Source: Myxococcota bacterium
Lineage (GTDB): Bacteria > Myxococcota_A > UBA9160 > UBA4427
Length of the DNA stretch: 50,139 bases
NCBI GenBank assembly: GCA_028278345.1
Contig: JANQEL010000089.1
Location: 1-50,139 of the forward strand
Reading direction: 5' to 3'
Positions 40,823-49,118 of this stretch are shown here, in pieces. Each line of letters opens with the position of its first letter. Positions within the stretch are counted from its first letter, which is position 1. The notes under the pieces are model-generated. The model had not been told where the DNA came from, did no database searches, and saw only the letters and a program-made list of their open reading frames with translations. Position numbers and translations under genes: made by a program.

Positions 40823-42481
40823 ATGCCTTCCCGGGATTCCCTCGGTAGCAACAGTCGCATCGCCGCTTCGCTGCTCGATGCCCTCCACGCGGTCGGCGAC
40901 GTCGCCGGACACAACCGCGTGCGTCGGGTATTCGACGACGCGCGCGTGAACCCGCGCGCACAGGGCAGCTGGCTCCCGGTCGAGGTCCTCGACCGCGCGT
41001 TTCGCGTGCTCGGGCGCGATCGCGGCTTCGCGCGACGGGTGGGGGCGGGGCTGGTTTCGAATCAGCGCATCGGCTTCGTGCTCTTCAGCGAGGGGGTCGC
41101 GACGATCGAGAAGGCCCTGCGTCGCAGCGACTCCCTGCTGGCGCGCGAAGCCTCGGATGGGGAGTACGCGGCCCTCGAAGTCGGGGATGGACGCGCCCGC
41201 ATCGCCTACCGCCCCGGTGCCTTGCCCGATGTGGCGGACGGCCCGGGTTGGAATGAGAGCTTCTGCGGCGTGCGGCAGGGCATGTTCGAAGCGCTGCCCC
41301 TCGGCTTCGGTCTGCTCCCGGCGCGGGTTCGCGAGACCGAGTGCGTGGGGAAGGGCGATCGCCAGTGCTGTTACGAGATCGACTTCGGTGTGCGATCCCT
41401 GCGCGCCACCCTGATCGGCGGCGGAACGGCCGCGTTGGTTGGCGGCGCGGCGGTGGCGGCTGCCATCGCGCTGGCGCCGACGATCTGGCCCTGGGCGATC
41501 ATGGCCGGGTTGTCGGTCATCGTTGCGAGTGCCGCGCTCGGACACTGCGTCGATCTCGCGAAGCAGCTCGATGCCGTGGCGGGGGCGCGCCGCGGTCATC
41601 TGGCGCTGCTCGAACAGGCCGATCGTGCACTCGCTGAGAAGATGGACGAACTCGCGAAGTTGAACGCCCAGGAACAGGCGGGGGCGAGCCCGAGCGCCGA
41701 ACGCTTGCGCGCCATCCTGGCCGAACGCGAGGCGCTACAAGACGGAAGCGCGGCTGCCGATCCGGAGGCCGGCGCGCCGACGCAGGCGGCGGATGCGAAC
41801 ACGGCCGCCATGCAGAGTGCCGCGGGGCAGCTCTACGAGGCTCTCGGTCCCATGCAGCGAAGCGTCGAACGCGTACACCGTCTGCTGCGCGAGAACCGGG
41901 AAGCCTTCGACGATGCGGGCGAAGCGGTCTTCGACGCCATGCGCGGTGTGGCAGAGGAATCACGAAGGCTGGCATCCGTCGGCGCAACGCTTGCGCGTGA
42001 GGCGCGTGGCGAGGGCAAGCAGTACGACCCCGTCGATTTCGCCGCGGTGGTGCTCCGTGCCGTCGACTCGGTGCGGCCACTCCTCGCAAGCGAGCAGACC
42101 CTCGATGTAGAGATCGCGAGTCCTCTGCCACAGGTCCGCTGCGAACCCTTCCAGCTGGAGCAGGTCGCCTATCACCTGCTGCGCAATGCGGCTGAAGCCA
42201 GCGATAGCGACGGTGAGATTTCTCTGCGCGTAGCTTCGGTACCGGGCGGCATCGAGCTGTACATCGAAGATCAGGGCCATGGCATTCCCGAGGACATCCT
42301 CGACCAGGTCTTCGATCCCTTCTCCCTCGAGAACCAGCCCGCCGGTGAGCGCGGGCTCGGTCTGGCGATCTGCTACCGCATCGTGACGGAACACGGTGGC
42401 GAACTTCGCGTCTCGACGGACGCGGGAGAGGGTACGCGCATGACCGTCGCGCTGCCCTGTGACGATCGCGAGGCGGGCTAG
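40823..42481 (+). CDS. Histidine-kinase-like membrane protein without phospho-acceptor His
   Basis: 552 aa. N-terminal sensor region (about 1-190) ending ETECVGKGDRQCCYEIDF, a pattern like the end of V4R-type domains (C-x-G-x-G-D-x-x-C). Two membrane segments (198-240), a coiled coil (255-285), a Gln/Ala-rich linker, a DHp-like helix (330-395) and a HATPase_c domain: N-box NAAEA (455-459), DQGHGIP (483-489), GERGLGLA (508-515). Where DHp helices have H-E-x-x-N/x-P, this has LYEALGPM: Tyr338 instead of His. ATP binding looks intact, so it may act as a pseudokinase or use a different residue. ATG 40823 fits the sensor start. Stop overlaps the convergent DUF4105 stop (CTAG). Confidence 0.82.
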   Translation: MPSRDSLGSNSRIAASLLDALHAVGDVAGHNRVRRVFDDARVNPRAQGSWLPVEVLDRAFRVLGRDRGFARRVGAGLVSNQRIGFVLFSEGVATIEKALRRSDSLLAREASDGEYAALEVGDGRARIAYRPGALPDVADGPGWNESFCGVRQGMFEALPLGFGLLPARVRETECVGKGDRQCCYEIDFGVRSLRATLIGGGTAALVGGAAVAAAIALAPTIWPWAIMAGLSVIVASAALGHCVDLAKQLDAVAGARRGHLALLEQADRALAEKMDELAKLNAQEQAGASPSAERLRAILAEREALQDGSAAADPEAGAPTQAADANTAAMQSAAGQLYEALGPMQRSVERVHRLLRENREAFDDAGEAVFDAMRGVAEESRRLASVGATLAREARGEGKQYDPVDFAAVVLRAVDSVRPLLASEQTLDVEIASPLPQVRCEPFQLEQVAYHLLRNAAEASDSDGEISLRVASVPGGIELYIEDQGHGIPEDILDQVFDPFSLENQPAGERGLGLAICYRIVTEHGGELRVSTDAGEGTRMTVALPCDDREAG

Positions 42482-44478
42482 AAGTCGAAGTGAAGCAGCG
42501 CCTGTCCGCGCTGCACCCCGCGCTCGGCCACTCCTTCGAAGCTGAGGCCGTGGCGCTGTGTGAGCGCCCATCGCAACGTCGCTTCGGCACGCCACGGCGC
42601 GCGCGGCCGTTGCTCGGGATGCCAGAGCCACCCGCCACGTCCCACCAAGTGCACACGCGGATGCAGCGCGACGCGAAACCCACCGGCGGGGCCGAAACCC
42701 GCGCGCACCGCCTCATCCTCGATGCCTTCGAGATCGTGCCCCGCCTCGACCCGCGCGTCCGCGAAGGCGAACGCAGCGATGCGATCCCGCCACCACGATT
42801 TCGCGAGCCCTGCACCGAAGCGGGCCGTCGCCACCTCGCACGAACTGCACGCACGGTCGGTGACGCTGCGTGCCCCGAGATGCAGATGCCACGACGGCAG
42901 CCGCACGAAGCGATCGAGGGAGTTGAGCGAGACGATGCGAACCAGGGAGAAGTCGTCGAGCACGACGCGCGGGGTGTCGCCCGTGGAGACCCGCATTGCG
43001 AACGAACCCATCTCGATCTGCGCGAGATCGGGGTAGCCCGCACTCGGGTCGGCGAGATCGTGGAGTGCGAAGCGGAAGCCCACGGCGACTGCGGCGTTGC
43101 CGTCATCGTCGAAGGCCGGGCCCAGGCGCAGGCGCCGCGAGGGATGGCCGAGGTCGGGCGCCTTTTCGTGCGGCACGGCGACATCGTGCTCCGGGCTCGG
43201 TGCCAGGATGTCGGCGCGCCTCGCGAGCAGGTCGCGCTTCTCGTTCGCGCGTGGCGAGTCGGCTTCCTCGAAGAGTTCGCGCGCGTGTCGCATGTCGAAG
43301 AGATCCGCGGCGGCGTCGAACACCTCGACCTTGCGTTCGTCCGACCATCCAGCGGGTAGCTGGAACTCGGGATCGTCCGCGAGCCGGGCCACGACCTCGC
43401 GCTCTTCGTCGTCGAGTGCGGAAGCCCGCGAGAAGAAGGTCGAACGAAGGCTCGGGCGAAACGCCACGCTTTCCACCAGCTCGGGCGTTTCGGCGAGGGT
43501 CTTCACCGTATCGGCGGGGATCACGGGGGATCGCACGCGGTCGAGCAACCCCGCTTCGGGCACTGCGGCCGCGATCGCCCCGATGATGTGGTACGAGCAA
43601 TTCTCGGTGAAGTAGTAGTAGTCGAAGTGGGTCGAACCGAGTTCCCACAGGTGGGCGACCAGCATGTCGAGCTGCTCTGCGGTGAGCCGCAGCCGGTACT
43701 CCCAGAGGTCGCGCGACTCGTAGTCGGCGTACTGACGGATCTTGTACGCGTAGGCGAGCTTGCGAAAGGTCGCGGGATACAGCCCCACGATGCCCTTTAC
43801 CGCGTAGACGAAGGCGTTGTCGTCGTCGACATTGGCCCCGAAGTCGATCCCGGTGTCGAGCAGATCGCTGCGTGTTGCGAAGCCGTCGCGGCGCTTGTGG
43901 ATTCGCAAGAGCGTGTGTCCGAACGCCGAAGCCGGGTTGTTCAGGTAGTACGACGAGAAAACGAGGCTCACGCCGTCGGCCTCGAGATCGTCGCGATACT
44001 CTCGGTAACCGGGGCAGTCGATCGCAGGAAGGGCAGCCGGGTCGAGGGAGAGCGCGCGACTCAAGAAGAGGAAGCGCGCCGGGAAGCGGCAGCGCGCGTG
44101 CCAGGTCGTGGGGTCATCGCGATCGACGGGGGTTGGCGACGGCGGAGCGAAGAGCGCGCGCAGGGTGCTCTCGAGTTCGGCTTCGGGTTCGTTCTGGCCT
44201 CGTGGGTGGAGGAAGAAGGCGGGCCCGTCCGACTGGCTCTCGAAGCCGCGGAAGGGGGGGAGGCCCGTTCTGCGCCAGTGGCCGAGATGGAGCCACTGCG
44301 CACCGGAGGCGAGATCGCGGGCGCGTGCTTCGGCGATCGTTGCTTCGAGATCAGCCGCCGGCTCGGTGGCACGGGCGTGATCGGGGAACAGCATCGCAAA
44401 CAGCACGATCAGCACCGACCGCGCTACTTCCCCGAAACGAAAAAGGGGAGAACCTCGTTTCGAGGTCCTCCCCGTCAT
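42478..44478 (-). CDS. DUF4105 (Lnb N-terminal periplasmic domain) outer-membrane-type protein
   Basis: 666 aa. Signal-like segment ([20 protein letters not shown]), then the DUF4105 domain with [45 protein letters not shown] and [15 protein letters not shown] (Cys-His cluster), followed by a C-terminal beta-rich region ending HFDF, a terminal Phe consistent with a barrel. Predicted periplasmic/outer membrane. Start uncertain: ATG 44478 (or TTG 44496) places the coding start over the upstream gene's terminator hairpin; GTG 44415 lies after it but gives a signal peptide without positive charges. Confidence 0.78.
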   Translation of the reverse strand: MTGRTSKRGSPLFRFGEVARSVLIVLFAMLFPDHARATEPAADLEATIAEARARDLASGAQWLHLGHWRRTGLPPFRGFESQSDGPAFFLHPRGQNEPEAELESTLRALFAPPSPTPVDRDDPTTWHARCRFPARFLFLSRALSLDPAALPAIDCPGYREYRDDLEADGVSLVFSSYYLNNPASAFGHTLLRIHKRRDGFATRSDLLDTGIDFGANVDDDNAFVYAVKGIVGLYPATFRKLAYAYKIRQYADYESRDLWEYRLRLTAEQLDMLVAHLWELGSTHFDYYYFTENCSYHIIGAIAAAVPEAGLLDRVRSPVIPADTVKTLAETPELVESVAFRPSLRSTFFSRASALDDEEREVVARLADDPEFQLPAGWSDERKVEVFDAAADLFDMRHARELFEEADSPRANEKRDLLARRADILAPSPEHDVAVPHEKAPDLGHPSRRLRLGPAFDDDGNAAVAVGFRFALHDLADPSAGYPDLAQIEMGSFAMRVSTGDTPRVVLDDFSLVRIVSLNSLDRFVRLPSWHLHLGARSVTDRACSSCEVATARFGAGLAKSWWRDRIAAFAFADARVEAGHDLEGIEDEAVRAGFGPAGGFRVALHPRVHLVGRGGWLWHPEQRPRAPWRAEATLRWALTQRHGLSFEGVAERGVQRGQALLHFDF
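44436..44473 (-). terminator. Rho-independent terminator of the DUF3015 gene
   Basis: Minus strand: GGGGAG GACCTCG AAA CGAGGTT CTCCCC (44445-44473), then TTTTTCGTTTCG. It starts 41 nt after the DUF3015 stop. It overlaps the possible N-terminal codons of the DUF4105 gene. Confidence 0.88.
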
Positions 44479-44513
44479 CGTACGACCGCGATTCAATGAT
44501 CGCAGTGCCGCGG

Positions 44514-45005
44514 TTACGAGAGATCCATGCAGGCGAGATTCGCGTCGTTGCGGAGCAACTCGATCACGCGTTCGCTCACCTTCGCGTCGCTCGTGCTCAC
44601 GTCGGGCACGAGCCGGCGGAATTCACGCTGCAGGCGATTGCCCACCTGCGAGGCATCCACGCAGCCGGCGATGGTCGTGAGCGCCACGATCGTCTCGCCG
44701 CGCCCGCGCGCCATTTCCTTCACGAAGGCCTCGCGGTTGCCCTCGATGAACGCGCGCGCCTGCGAATTGGGCTCCCAATCGCAATTGCTCGTGCCGCTCG
44801 TGATGCCGAACGTCTGACTCGCCGAAGTGCCATTCGTCGTCGAAGCGAACACCTGCGAAAAGCCCGGCGTCGGACCAATGACCGACGACCCGAGGCCGCA
44901 TCCCGCGGCACCGTAGCCTCTGGCCGCAGCCTGGCCTGCGACGACCAACATCATCGCCGAGACCGCGAACGCGACCGTCCCACAAATCGAACGCAGCGAA
45001 ACCAT
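44514..45005 (-). CDS. DUF3015 exported protein
   Basis: 163 aa. Signal peptide (VAFAVSAMMLVVAGQAAARG) and the DUF3015 hallmarks GAAGCGLGSSVIG, QVFASTTNGTSASQTFGITS and GTSNCDW, with Cys pairs likely disulphide-bonded. The C-terminal half is helical (AFVKEMARGRGETIVALTTI). Family function unknown; often periplasmic in Proteobacteria. GGGAGGGAGGG precedes ATG 45005. A Rho-independent terminator follows. Confidence 0.9.
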   Translation of the reverse strand: MVSLRSICGTVAFAVSAMMLVVAGQAAARGYGAAGCGLGSSVIGPTPGFSQVFASTTNGTSASQTFGITSGTSNCDWEPNSQARAFIEGNREAFVKEMARGRGETIVALTTIAGCVDASQVGNRLQREFRRLVPDVSTSDAKVSERVIELLRNDANLACMDLS

Positions 45006-45225
45006 CCCTCCCTCCCTTTCGTGGCCGTCCATCCCGGATGGCCGTTGGATTTCGTTCTCACAAAGCATACGGGATCCATCTCGCCTCCCACCATCGCCGT
45101 CTCGGTGCAAGACACGATCGATCGACGGCGAACGCCCGAGGTGACTTCGTTCGTGATCCCGATGTTCGAGGGGCCCGCGTGGATCTACCTTCGCGCTTTC
45201 CCTCCCCGCGCTGCCTGGAGGGATG

Positions 45226-45906
45226 ATGTCCGCTTTCTTTCGGCGAATCGCGTGCGCGTGGGCGCTCGTCGCGATGCTTGGTCTCGTCGCGTGCGCGAAC
45301 CCGCCGCGCTGGATCGCTTCGGCCGAGCCCGATGAACCGGAACCGGTTGCGCCGGGTGAGCCCGAGTTCGATCCAGAGATGGTCGACCGCTTGATTCCCG
45401 GGCTCACGCCGAAGGATCAGGTGCGCGGTTGGTTCGGCGAACCCGACGTGCGCAACCAGCGCCGCGACGGCACCTCGGAGTGGATCTACAACAAGGCGCG
45501 CCTGCGCGAAGAGGATCCCGCTCGCGAGGCGATGGTGCGCAAGGCGCGCGAGCGCATGCGGGCGCGCGAAGCGGCGCAGCTCAAGGAAGAGACCGGCGAT
45601 CTCTTCGAACTCGGTCGCCGCTCACTGCATCGCATGGGCGACTGGTTCGATCGCACCTTCTTCTATCCGCCGAGCCCGGTGCGACGCGCGGAATTCGACG
45701 CACGTGAACGAGCCTGGGCGGCCGCGGACGAGCGACGCGAGGCCGAGCGCCCGGAACTGAGCGAGCAGGATCGCGCAGACCTCGCCCTGCTCGCGGACGA
45801 CTCGAAGCCGATCAGCGCCTACGACCTCGCGATCGACTTCAGCCGAGACGGCGTGGTCGACGGCTTTCGCTACCAGCGCACCGCGGGACGCGACTATCTG
45901 CCCTGA
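45226..45906 (+). CDS. BamE/SmpA/OmlA-like lipoprotein
   Basis: 226 aa. Signal with lipobox LVAC (LVAMLGLVACANPPRW), an acidic linker, then a BamE-like segment IPGLTPKDQVRGWFGEPDVR followed by DGTSEWIYNKARL. In BamE the LxxGxT-x-x-x-x-x-x-x-GxP block docks to the Bam complex. The remainder is long, helical and charged, larger than E. coli BamE, so a wider role is possible. ATG 45226 is better spaced from GGAGGG than ATG 45223. Divergent from DUF3015. Confidence 0.8.
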   Translation: MSAFFRRIACAWALVAMLGLVACANPPRWIASAEPDEPEPVAPGEPEFDPEMVDRLIPGLTPKDQVRGWFGEPDVRNQRRDGTSEWIYNKARLREEDPAREAMVRKARERMRAREAAQLKEETGDLFELGRRSLHRMGDWFDRTFFYPPSPVRRAEFDARERAWAAADERREAERPELSEQDRADLALLADDSKPISAYDLAIDFSRDGVVDGFRYQRTAGRDYLP

Positions 45907-45926
45907 CGATCGGCTCCGCTCCGCGC

Positions 45927-46712
45927 CTATTGCGGGCTCAGGCCGTGTTCTTCGCCGTTTCGCTTGGCCCGTGCAGGGGACGTCTCCGCCCCGAAACCGC
46001 GGCGATAGAGCGTGCGGCGGTTGATGCCCAGGATCTTGGCTGCACGCGCCTTGTTGCCTCCGGTGTGTTCGAGGACCTTGGTCGTGTACAGATCGGCCAG
46101 CGCCGAGAGACTCATCTTCTGGTCGACCGCGTAGTCGAGGAACGACGTCGAAGTGTTCGTGGCCCCGATCGGCTGCTCGCTGTCGATGCCGAGCTGGTCG
46201 GTGAGCGCCACGACCCGATCGATCGCGTTCTCGAGCACCGGCGTGGTCTCCTCGCGCTGCAGTTCTCGCAGCACGCGCTTGGTGAGCCACTTCGTCAGGT
46301 CGACGTTGCGCCGGTGTCGCTCGACGGCGTCGACCTCGTCGCGTCGCTCGAAGGCGCGGCCTAGCGTCGAAAGCAGGATGTCGCGCTTGAACGGCTTGGT
46401 GACGAAGTCGAACGCACCCGCCCGCATGGCTTCGACCGCGGATTGGATGGAGCCGAAGGCCGTCATCAGGATGACCGGCGTGGAAGCGTGCTTGCTGCGC
46501 ACTTCCTTCAGCAGCTCGATTCCAGAGCCGCCCGGCATCTTGACGTCGGTGATGACCGCGTCGTAGTGCCGGCGTTCCAGGCAATCGAGGGCCTGGCTCT
46601 TGTTCGAGGCTTCGTTGGCTTCATGACCGACGTCATCGAGAAGCGACATCACCATCTCGCGCATGGCGATGTCGTCGTCGACGACGAGAACGTTACGAGT
46701 TGTGGTTTCCAT
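45927..46712 (-). CDS. Response regulator: receiver plus Fis-type HTH, no AAA+ domain
   Basis: 261 aa. Receiver 1-120: NVLVVDDDIAMREM, phospho-acceptor Asp in VITDVKMPGGSG, Thr/Ala in ILMTAFGS, Lys in FVTKPFKRD. Then a helical linker and a C-terminal Fis/HTH_8 helix pair (LYTTKVLEHTGGNKARAAKI, LGINRRTLYRRGF). It resembles NtrC-like regulators that lost the sigma-54-activating AAA+ module. The globin-coupled kinase upstream on the same strand is the natural partner, by proximity. ATG 46712; a GTG at 46718 would lie upstream of a predicted sigma-54 start site. Confidence 0.9.
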   Translation of the reverse strand: METTTRNVLVVDDDIAMREMVMSLLDDVGHEANEASNKSQALDCLERRHYDAVITDVKMPGGSGIELLKEVRSKHASTPVILMTAFGSIQSAVEAMRAGAFDFVTKPFKRDILLSTLGRAFERRDEVDAVERHRRNVDLTKWLTKRVLRELQREETTPVLENAIDRVVALTDQLGIDSEQPIGATNTSTSFLDYAVDQKMSLSALADLYTTKVLEHTGGNKARAAKILGINRRTLYRRGFGAETSPARAKRNGEEHGLSPQ

Positions 46713-46725
46713 GCCCACTACTCAA

Positions 46726-46741
46726 AGCAGATCGCGTGCCA
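46726..46741 (-). promoter_or_regulatory. Sigma-54-like promoter before the response-regulator gene
   Basis: On the minus strand TGGCACG, CGAT, CTGCT, one base from the sigma-54 consensus TGGCACG-N4-TTGCW, with GG and GC correctly separated by 10 nt. The predicted start falls within a few nucleotides of ATG 46712, leaving almost no leader, so it is either a leaderless transcript or a chance match. Confidence 0.4.
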
Positions 46742-46754
46742 ACCTGTCGATCGG

Positions 46755-46859
46755 CTGAAAAGCCGCTCGTGCTTCCCGGTGTGGAAGCTCGCCTCACTGC
46801 GGCTTTCAGTCTGGGTCAGACTGTGCGCTGGACACGGTGAGAGGGCCGTGAGCGGCCCT
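46755..46859. repeat. Cluster of inverted repeats between the globin kinase and regulator genes
   Basis: Four stems in about 105 nt: AGGGCCG/CGGCCCT (46842-46859), CAGTCTG-GGT-CAGACTG (46807-46823), GCTTCC/GGAAGC (46771-46788), and an outer stem CTGAAAAGCCGC (46755-46766) with GCGGCTTTCAG (46799-46809). On the minus strand the outer stem is followed by TTTTC within its own arm, only weakly terminator-like. It could end or modulate transcription between the two genes. Confidence 0.6.
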
Positions 46860-46867
46860 GGAGCGCG

Positions 46868-48124
46868 CTAGGAGGCCGCTGAGAGCGGAAGCCGCACGCT
46901 GAAGGTGGTGCCGCTGCCGACGGTCGACGAGACGTCGATGCGCCCCGAGTGCTCGCCCACGATGCCCTCGACGACCACGAGCCCCAGACCGTTGCCGCGA
47001 CCCGCAGGCTTGGTGGTGTAGAACGGATCGAAGATGTGATCGATCTGTTCGGGCGTCATGCCGGCGCCGGTATCGGAGACGCGCAGGACGGCTTCGTCGC
47101 CGTCGACTTCGAGGCTGACGCCGAGCTTGCCGCCATCCGGCATTGCGTCGATGGCGTTGATCATCAGGTTGAGGAGCACCTGCTGCATCTTCTCGGGGTC
47201 GGCCACCACCGAGGGCAGCTCGCTCAGCTCCCGTTCCACCTCGACGCTTCGTCGGCGCAGCTTCTCGGTGAGGAACGAGACCGTGGTGTCGATCGTCTGA
47301 TGCAGATCGACCGCGGTTCGCATCGAATCCTGCGGACGCGCCATGTTGAGCAGTGCCTGGATGATGCCGGTGATGCGGTCGATCTGTTCGAGGATCATGT
47401 TGAGCCGCCAGGTGGCGCGTTCGCCTTCGACGGCACTCTCGAGTGCCTCGGCGTGCCCACGGATCACGCTCATCGGGGTGCCCACCTCGTGAGCGAGGCC
47501 ACTGATCAGCGTGGCGACGGAGGCCAGGCGTTCGGCCTGACGCGCCCGCGCCTGGGAGAGGCGGAGATCCTTGTAGGTGGCTTCGACTTCTTCGCTGAGC
47601 GAACCGGCTTCGGCGCGGAGCTTCTCGTTCAACTCGACGAGGTCGGCCTCACGGCGCTCGATGTACTGCCGGATGGCGATCTCGGCGTCGAGCAGCAGCC
47701 GCTTCTGCAGTGCGGTCACCGTCTTATTGAGATTCGAGAGATCGTCCCCCACCTCCTCGTAGACCACGGGGAGGACGAGGCTCAGATAGAGGGCGTATGC
47801 GCCGAGATACCAACGGGTGTCGAGACCGACGCGCTCGTGCGCCCGACCGACGCGCGAGCGCTGCTCGACGTAGTCGTCGTCGATCAACGGGTCGGCGATG
47901 CTGAGCAGGTATTGCCGCTGGCTCTCCGCCAGGCGCTTGCGGACCGCGTCGTCCTCGAGCAGCCGCTTCGTCTCGGGAAACTTCTCTAGATGCTCATAGA
48001 AGCGATCGACGAGCTCGTCGGCGTTCGCCTCGAGGGCCCCGCGCAACTGCCCCAGGGCCTCGAGATCCGAATCCTCGATACGGAAGTACTCGAGCAGCTT
48101 CTTCAGGTCGATCGAGAGCGACAT
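46868..48124 (-). CDS. Globin-coupled sensor histidine kinase
   Basis: 418 aa. Protoglobin domain (1-150): LEYFRIEDSDLEALGQLRGA, proximal haem His96 in RVGRAHERVGLD, then LGAYALYLSLVLP. A coiled coil (160-195) leads to a classic HisKA domain with His212 (LISGLAHEVGTPMSVIRGH) and HATPase_c: NAIDAMPDGG, DTGAGMTPEQ, FYTTKPAGRGNGLGL. Likely a soluble oxygen or redox sensor. ATG 48124 fits the globin start; an in-frame GTG 48193 sits one base from the uspA stop. The UspA gene is directly upstream and the regulator downstream. Confidence 0.92.
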   Translation of the reverse strand: MSLSIDLKKLLEYFRIEDSDLEALGQLRGALEANADELVDRFYEHLEKFPETKRLLEDDAVRKRLAESQRQYLLSIADPLIDDDYVEQRSRVGRAHERVGLDTRWYLGAYALYLSLVLPVVYEEVGDDLSNLNKTVTALQKRLLLDAEIAIRQYIERREADLVELNEKLRAEAGSLSEEVEATYKDLRLSQARARQAERLASVATLISGLAHEVGTPMSVIRGHAEALESAVEGERATWRLNMILEQIDRITGIIQALLNMARPQDSMRTAVDLHQTIDTTVSFLTEKLRRRSVEVERELSELPSVVADPEKMQQVLLNLMINAIDAMPDGGKLGVSLEVDGDEAVLRVSDTGAGMTPEQIDHIFDPFYTTKPAGRGNGLGLVVVEGIVGEHSGRIDVSSTVGSGTTFSVRLPLSAAS

Positions 48125-48194
48125 GGCGACCGAGTTTCGGTCGCTGTCCGCACCGCTGCAAGCAACGCCTTCGTCTTCGCCTGCTTCGTTCACG

Positions 48195-48626
48195 TTACTT
48201 GATCGTCAGTACGGGACACTTCGCGCCCTGCACCACGCGTTCGGCGACGCTTCCGAGCAGAACGTGCTTGAGACCCGTGAGACCCCGCGTGCCGATCACG
48301 ATCAGGTCGGCGCCGAGTTCTTCCGCCATGTCGACGATGGCCAGACTGGGCGGCTCTTCGCTCAGGTGCTCCACCACGTCGAGTTCCTTCGCGCAGTGCT
48401 CCTCGCGCCAGGCGTGCAACTGCTTGCGCGCCGCCGCGTCGAGGTCGTCGAAGTGATAGACCGGGAGCACGGGTGCGTAGGGCGAACTCGAGAGGAATTG
48501 GATCGGATGGCTGTGGAGCAGGTGCAGCTTGGCACCGCAACGCCTGGCCAGATCCTCAGCGGCCTCGAGGGCGCGCTGGGATGTTTCGGAGAAATCGACT
48601 GCGACGAGAATGTTTTCGAAATTCAC
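48195..48626 (-). CDS. Universal stress protein UspA family
   Basis: 143 aa. MNFENILVAVDFSETSQRAL start and the ATP-binding motif G-2x-G-9x-GS (GTRGLTGLKHVLLGS) intact, so it is probably of the ATP-binding type. Dimeric cytoplasmic stress protein. GGAGG lies upstream of ATG 48626. It is placed between a small coiled-coil protein and the globin kinase in one minus-strand run, suggesting coexpression under oxygen or redox stress. Confidence 0.92.
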   Translation of the reverse strand: MNFENILVAVDFSETSQRALEAAEDLARRCGAKLHLLHSHPIQFLSSSPYAPVLPVYHFDDLDAAARKQLHAWREEHCAKELDVVEHLSEEPPSLAIVDMAEELGADLIVIGTRGLTGLKHVLLGSVAERVVQGAKCPVLTIK

Positions 48627-48659
48627 GCTGGGACCTCCTCGGACCTACGAGTGATTGGA

Positions 48660-48923
48660 CTACAAGAGTGACTTGATACGCTCGTAGCCGCCACGCAGCT
48701 GGTCGGCGAGGACGTGCAGGGTTTCGCGGACTTCGTGTGCCACATCGTCGGACGCTTCGCCGATCTGCTTGGCCTTGCCTTCGATGTGGTGCCAACCACG
48801 TTCGAGGCGATCCCACTGATCGCGCGCTTCCTGGCCCGCGAGATGCAGCTGGACGTTCAATTCGTCGCGCAGGGTGCGGAGTTGATCGACCTCTTCCTCG
48901 AGTTGGTCGCGCAGTTCACTCAT
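48660..48923 (-). CDS. Small coiled-coil protein
   Basis: 87 aa, helical throughout: MSELRDQLEEEVDQLRTLRD, LNVQLHLAGQEARDQWDRLE, QIGEASDDVAHEVRETLHVL. Heptad-like Leu spacing suggests a coiled coil; no signal peptide or membrane segment. GAGG lies 9 nt before ATG 48923. First gene of the UspA/globin-kinase run. Family not recognised by name; comparable small proteins accompany stress genes in other bacteria, but that is general impression. Confidence 0.75.
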   Translation of the reverse strand: MSELRDQLEEEVDQLRTLRDELNVQLHLAGQEARDQWDRLERGWHHIEGKAKQIGEASDDVAHEVRETLHVLADQLRGGYERIKSLL

Positions 48924-48971
48924 TGGTTCGATCCTCTATTTCCCTCATGGGGAGTGGGGTCTGGGGTGTCC

Positions 48972-48994
48972 AACACAGTGCGCACCACTGTGTT
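48972..48994. promoter_or_regulatory. Perfect inverted repeat in the divergent gap (operator candidate)
   Basis: AACACAGTG, 5-nt spacer CGCAC, CACTGTGTT: 9-bp perfect arms, 49 nt upstream of the coiled-coil gene start and 125 nt upstream of the lipase gene. Typical size for a dimeric regulator site. The Fis-type regulator of this cluster is one possible binder. Confidence 0.5.
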
Positions 48995-49118
48995 CGAGGC
49001 TGGAGTTGTTCACGTGTTGGAGCCGCGCAACCCCGGTGCCACAAATTGACGCATTCCCGGGGAAACCCGCGTGCAGCTCCATGGACGCCGGCGGCCGGCT
49101 CGTCCATGCTTGCGCACG

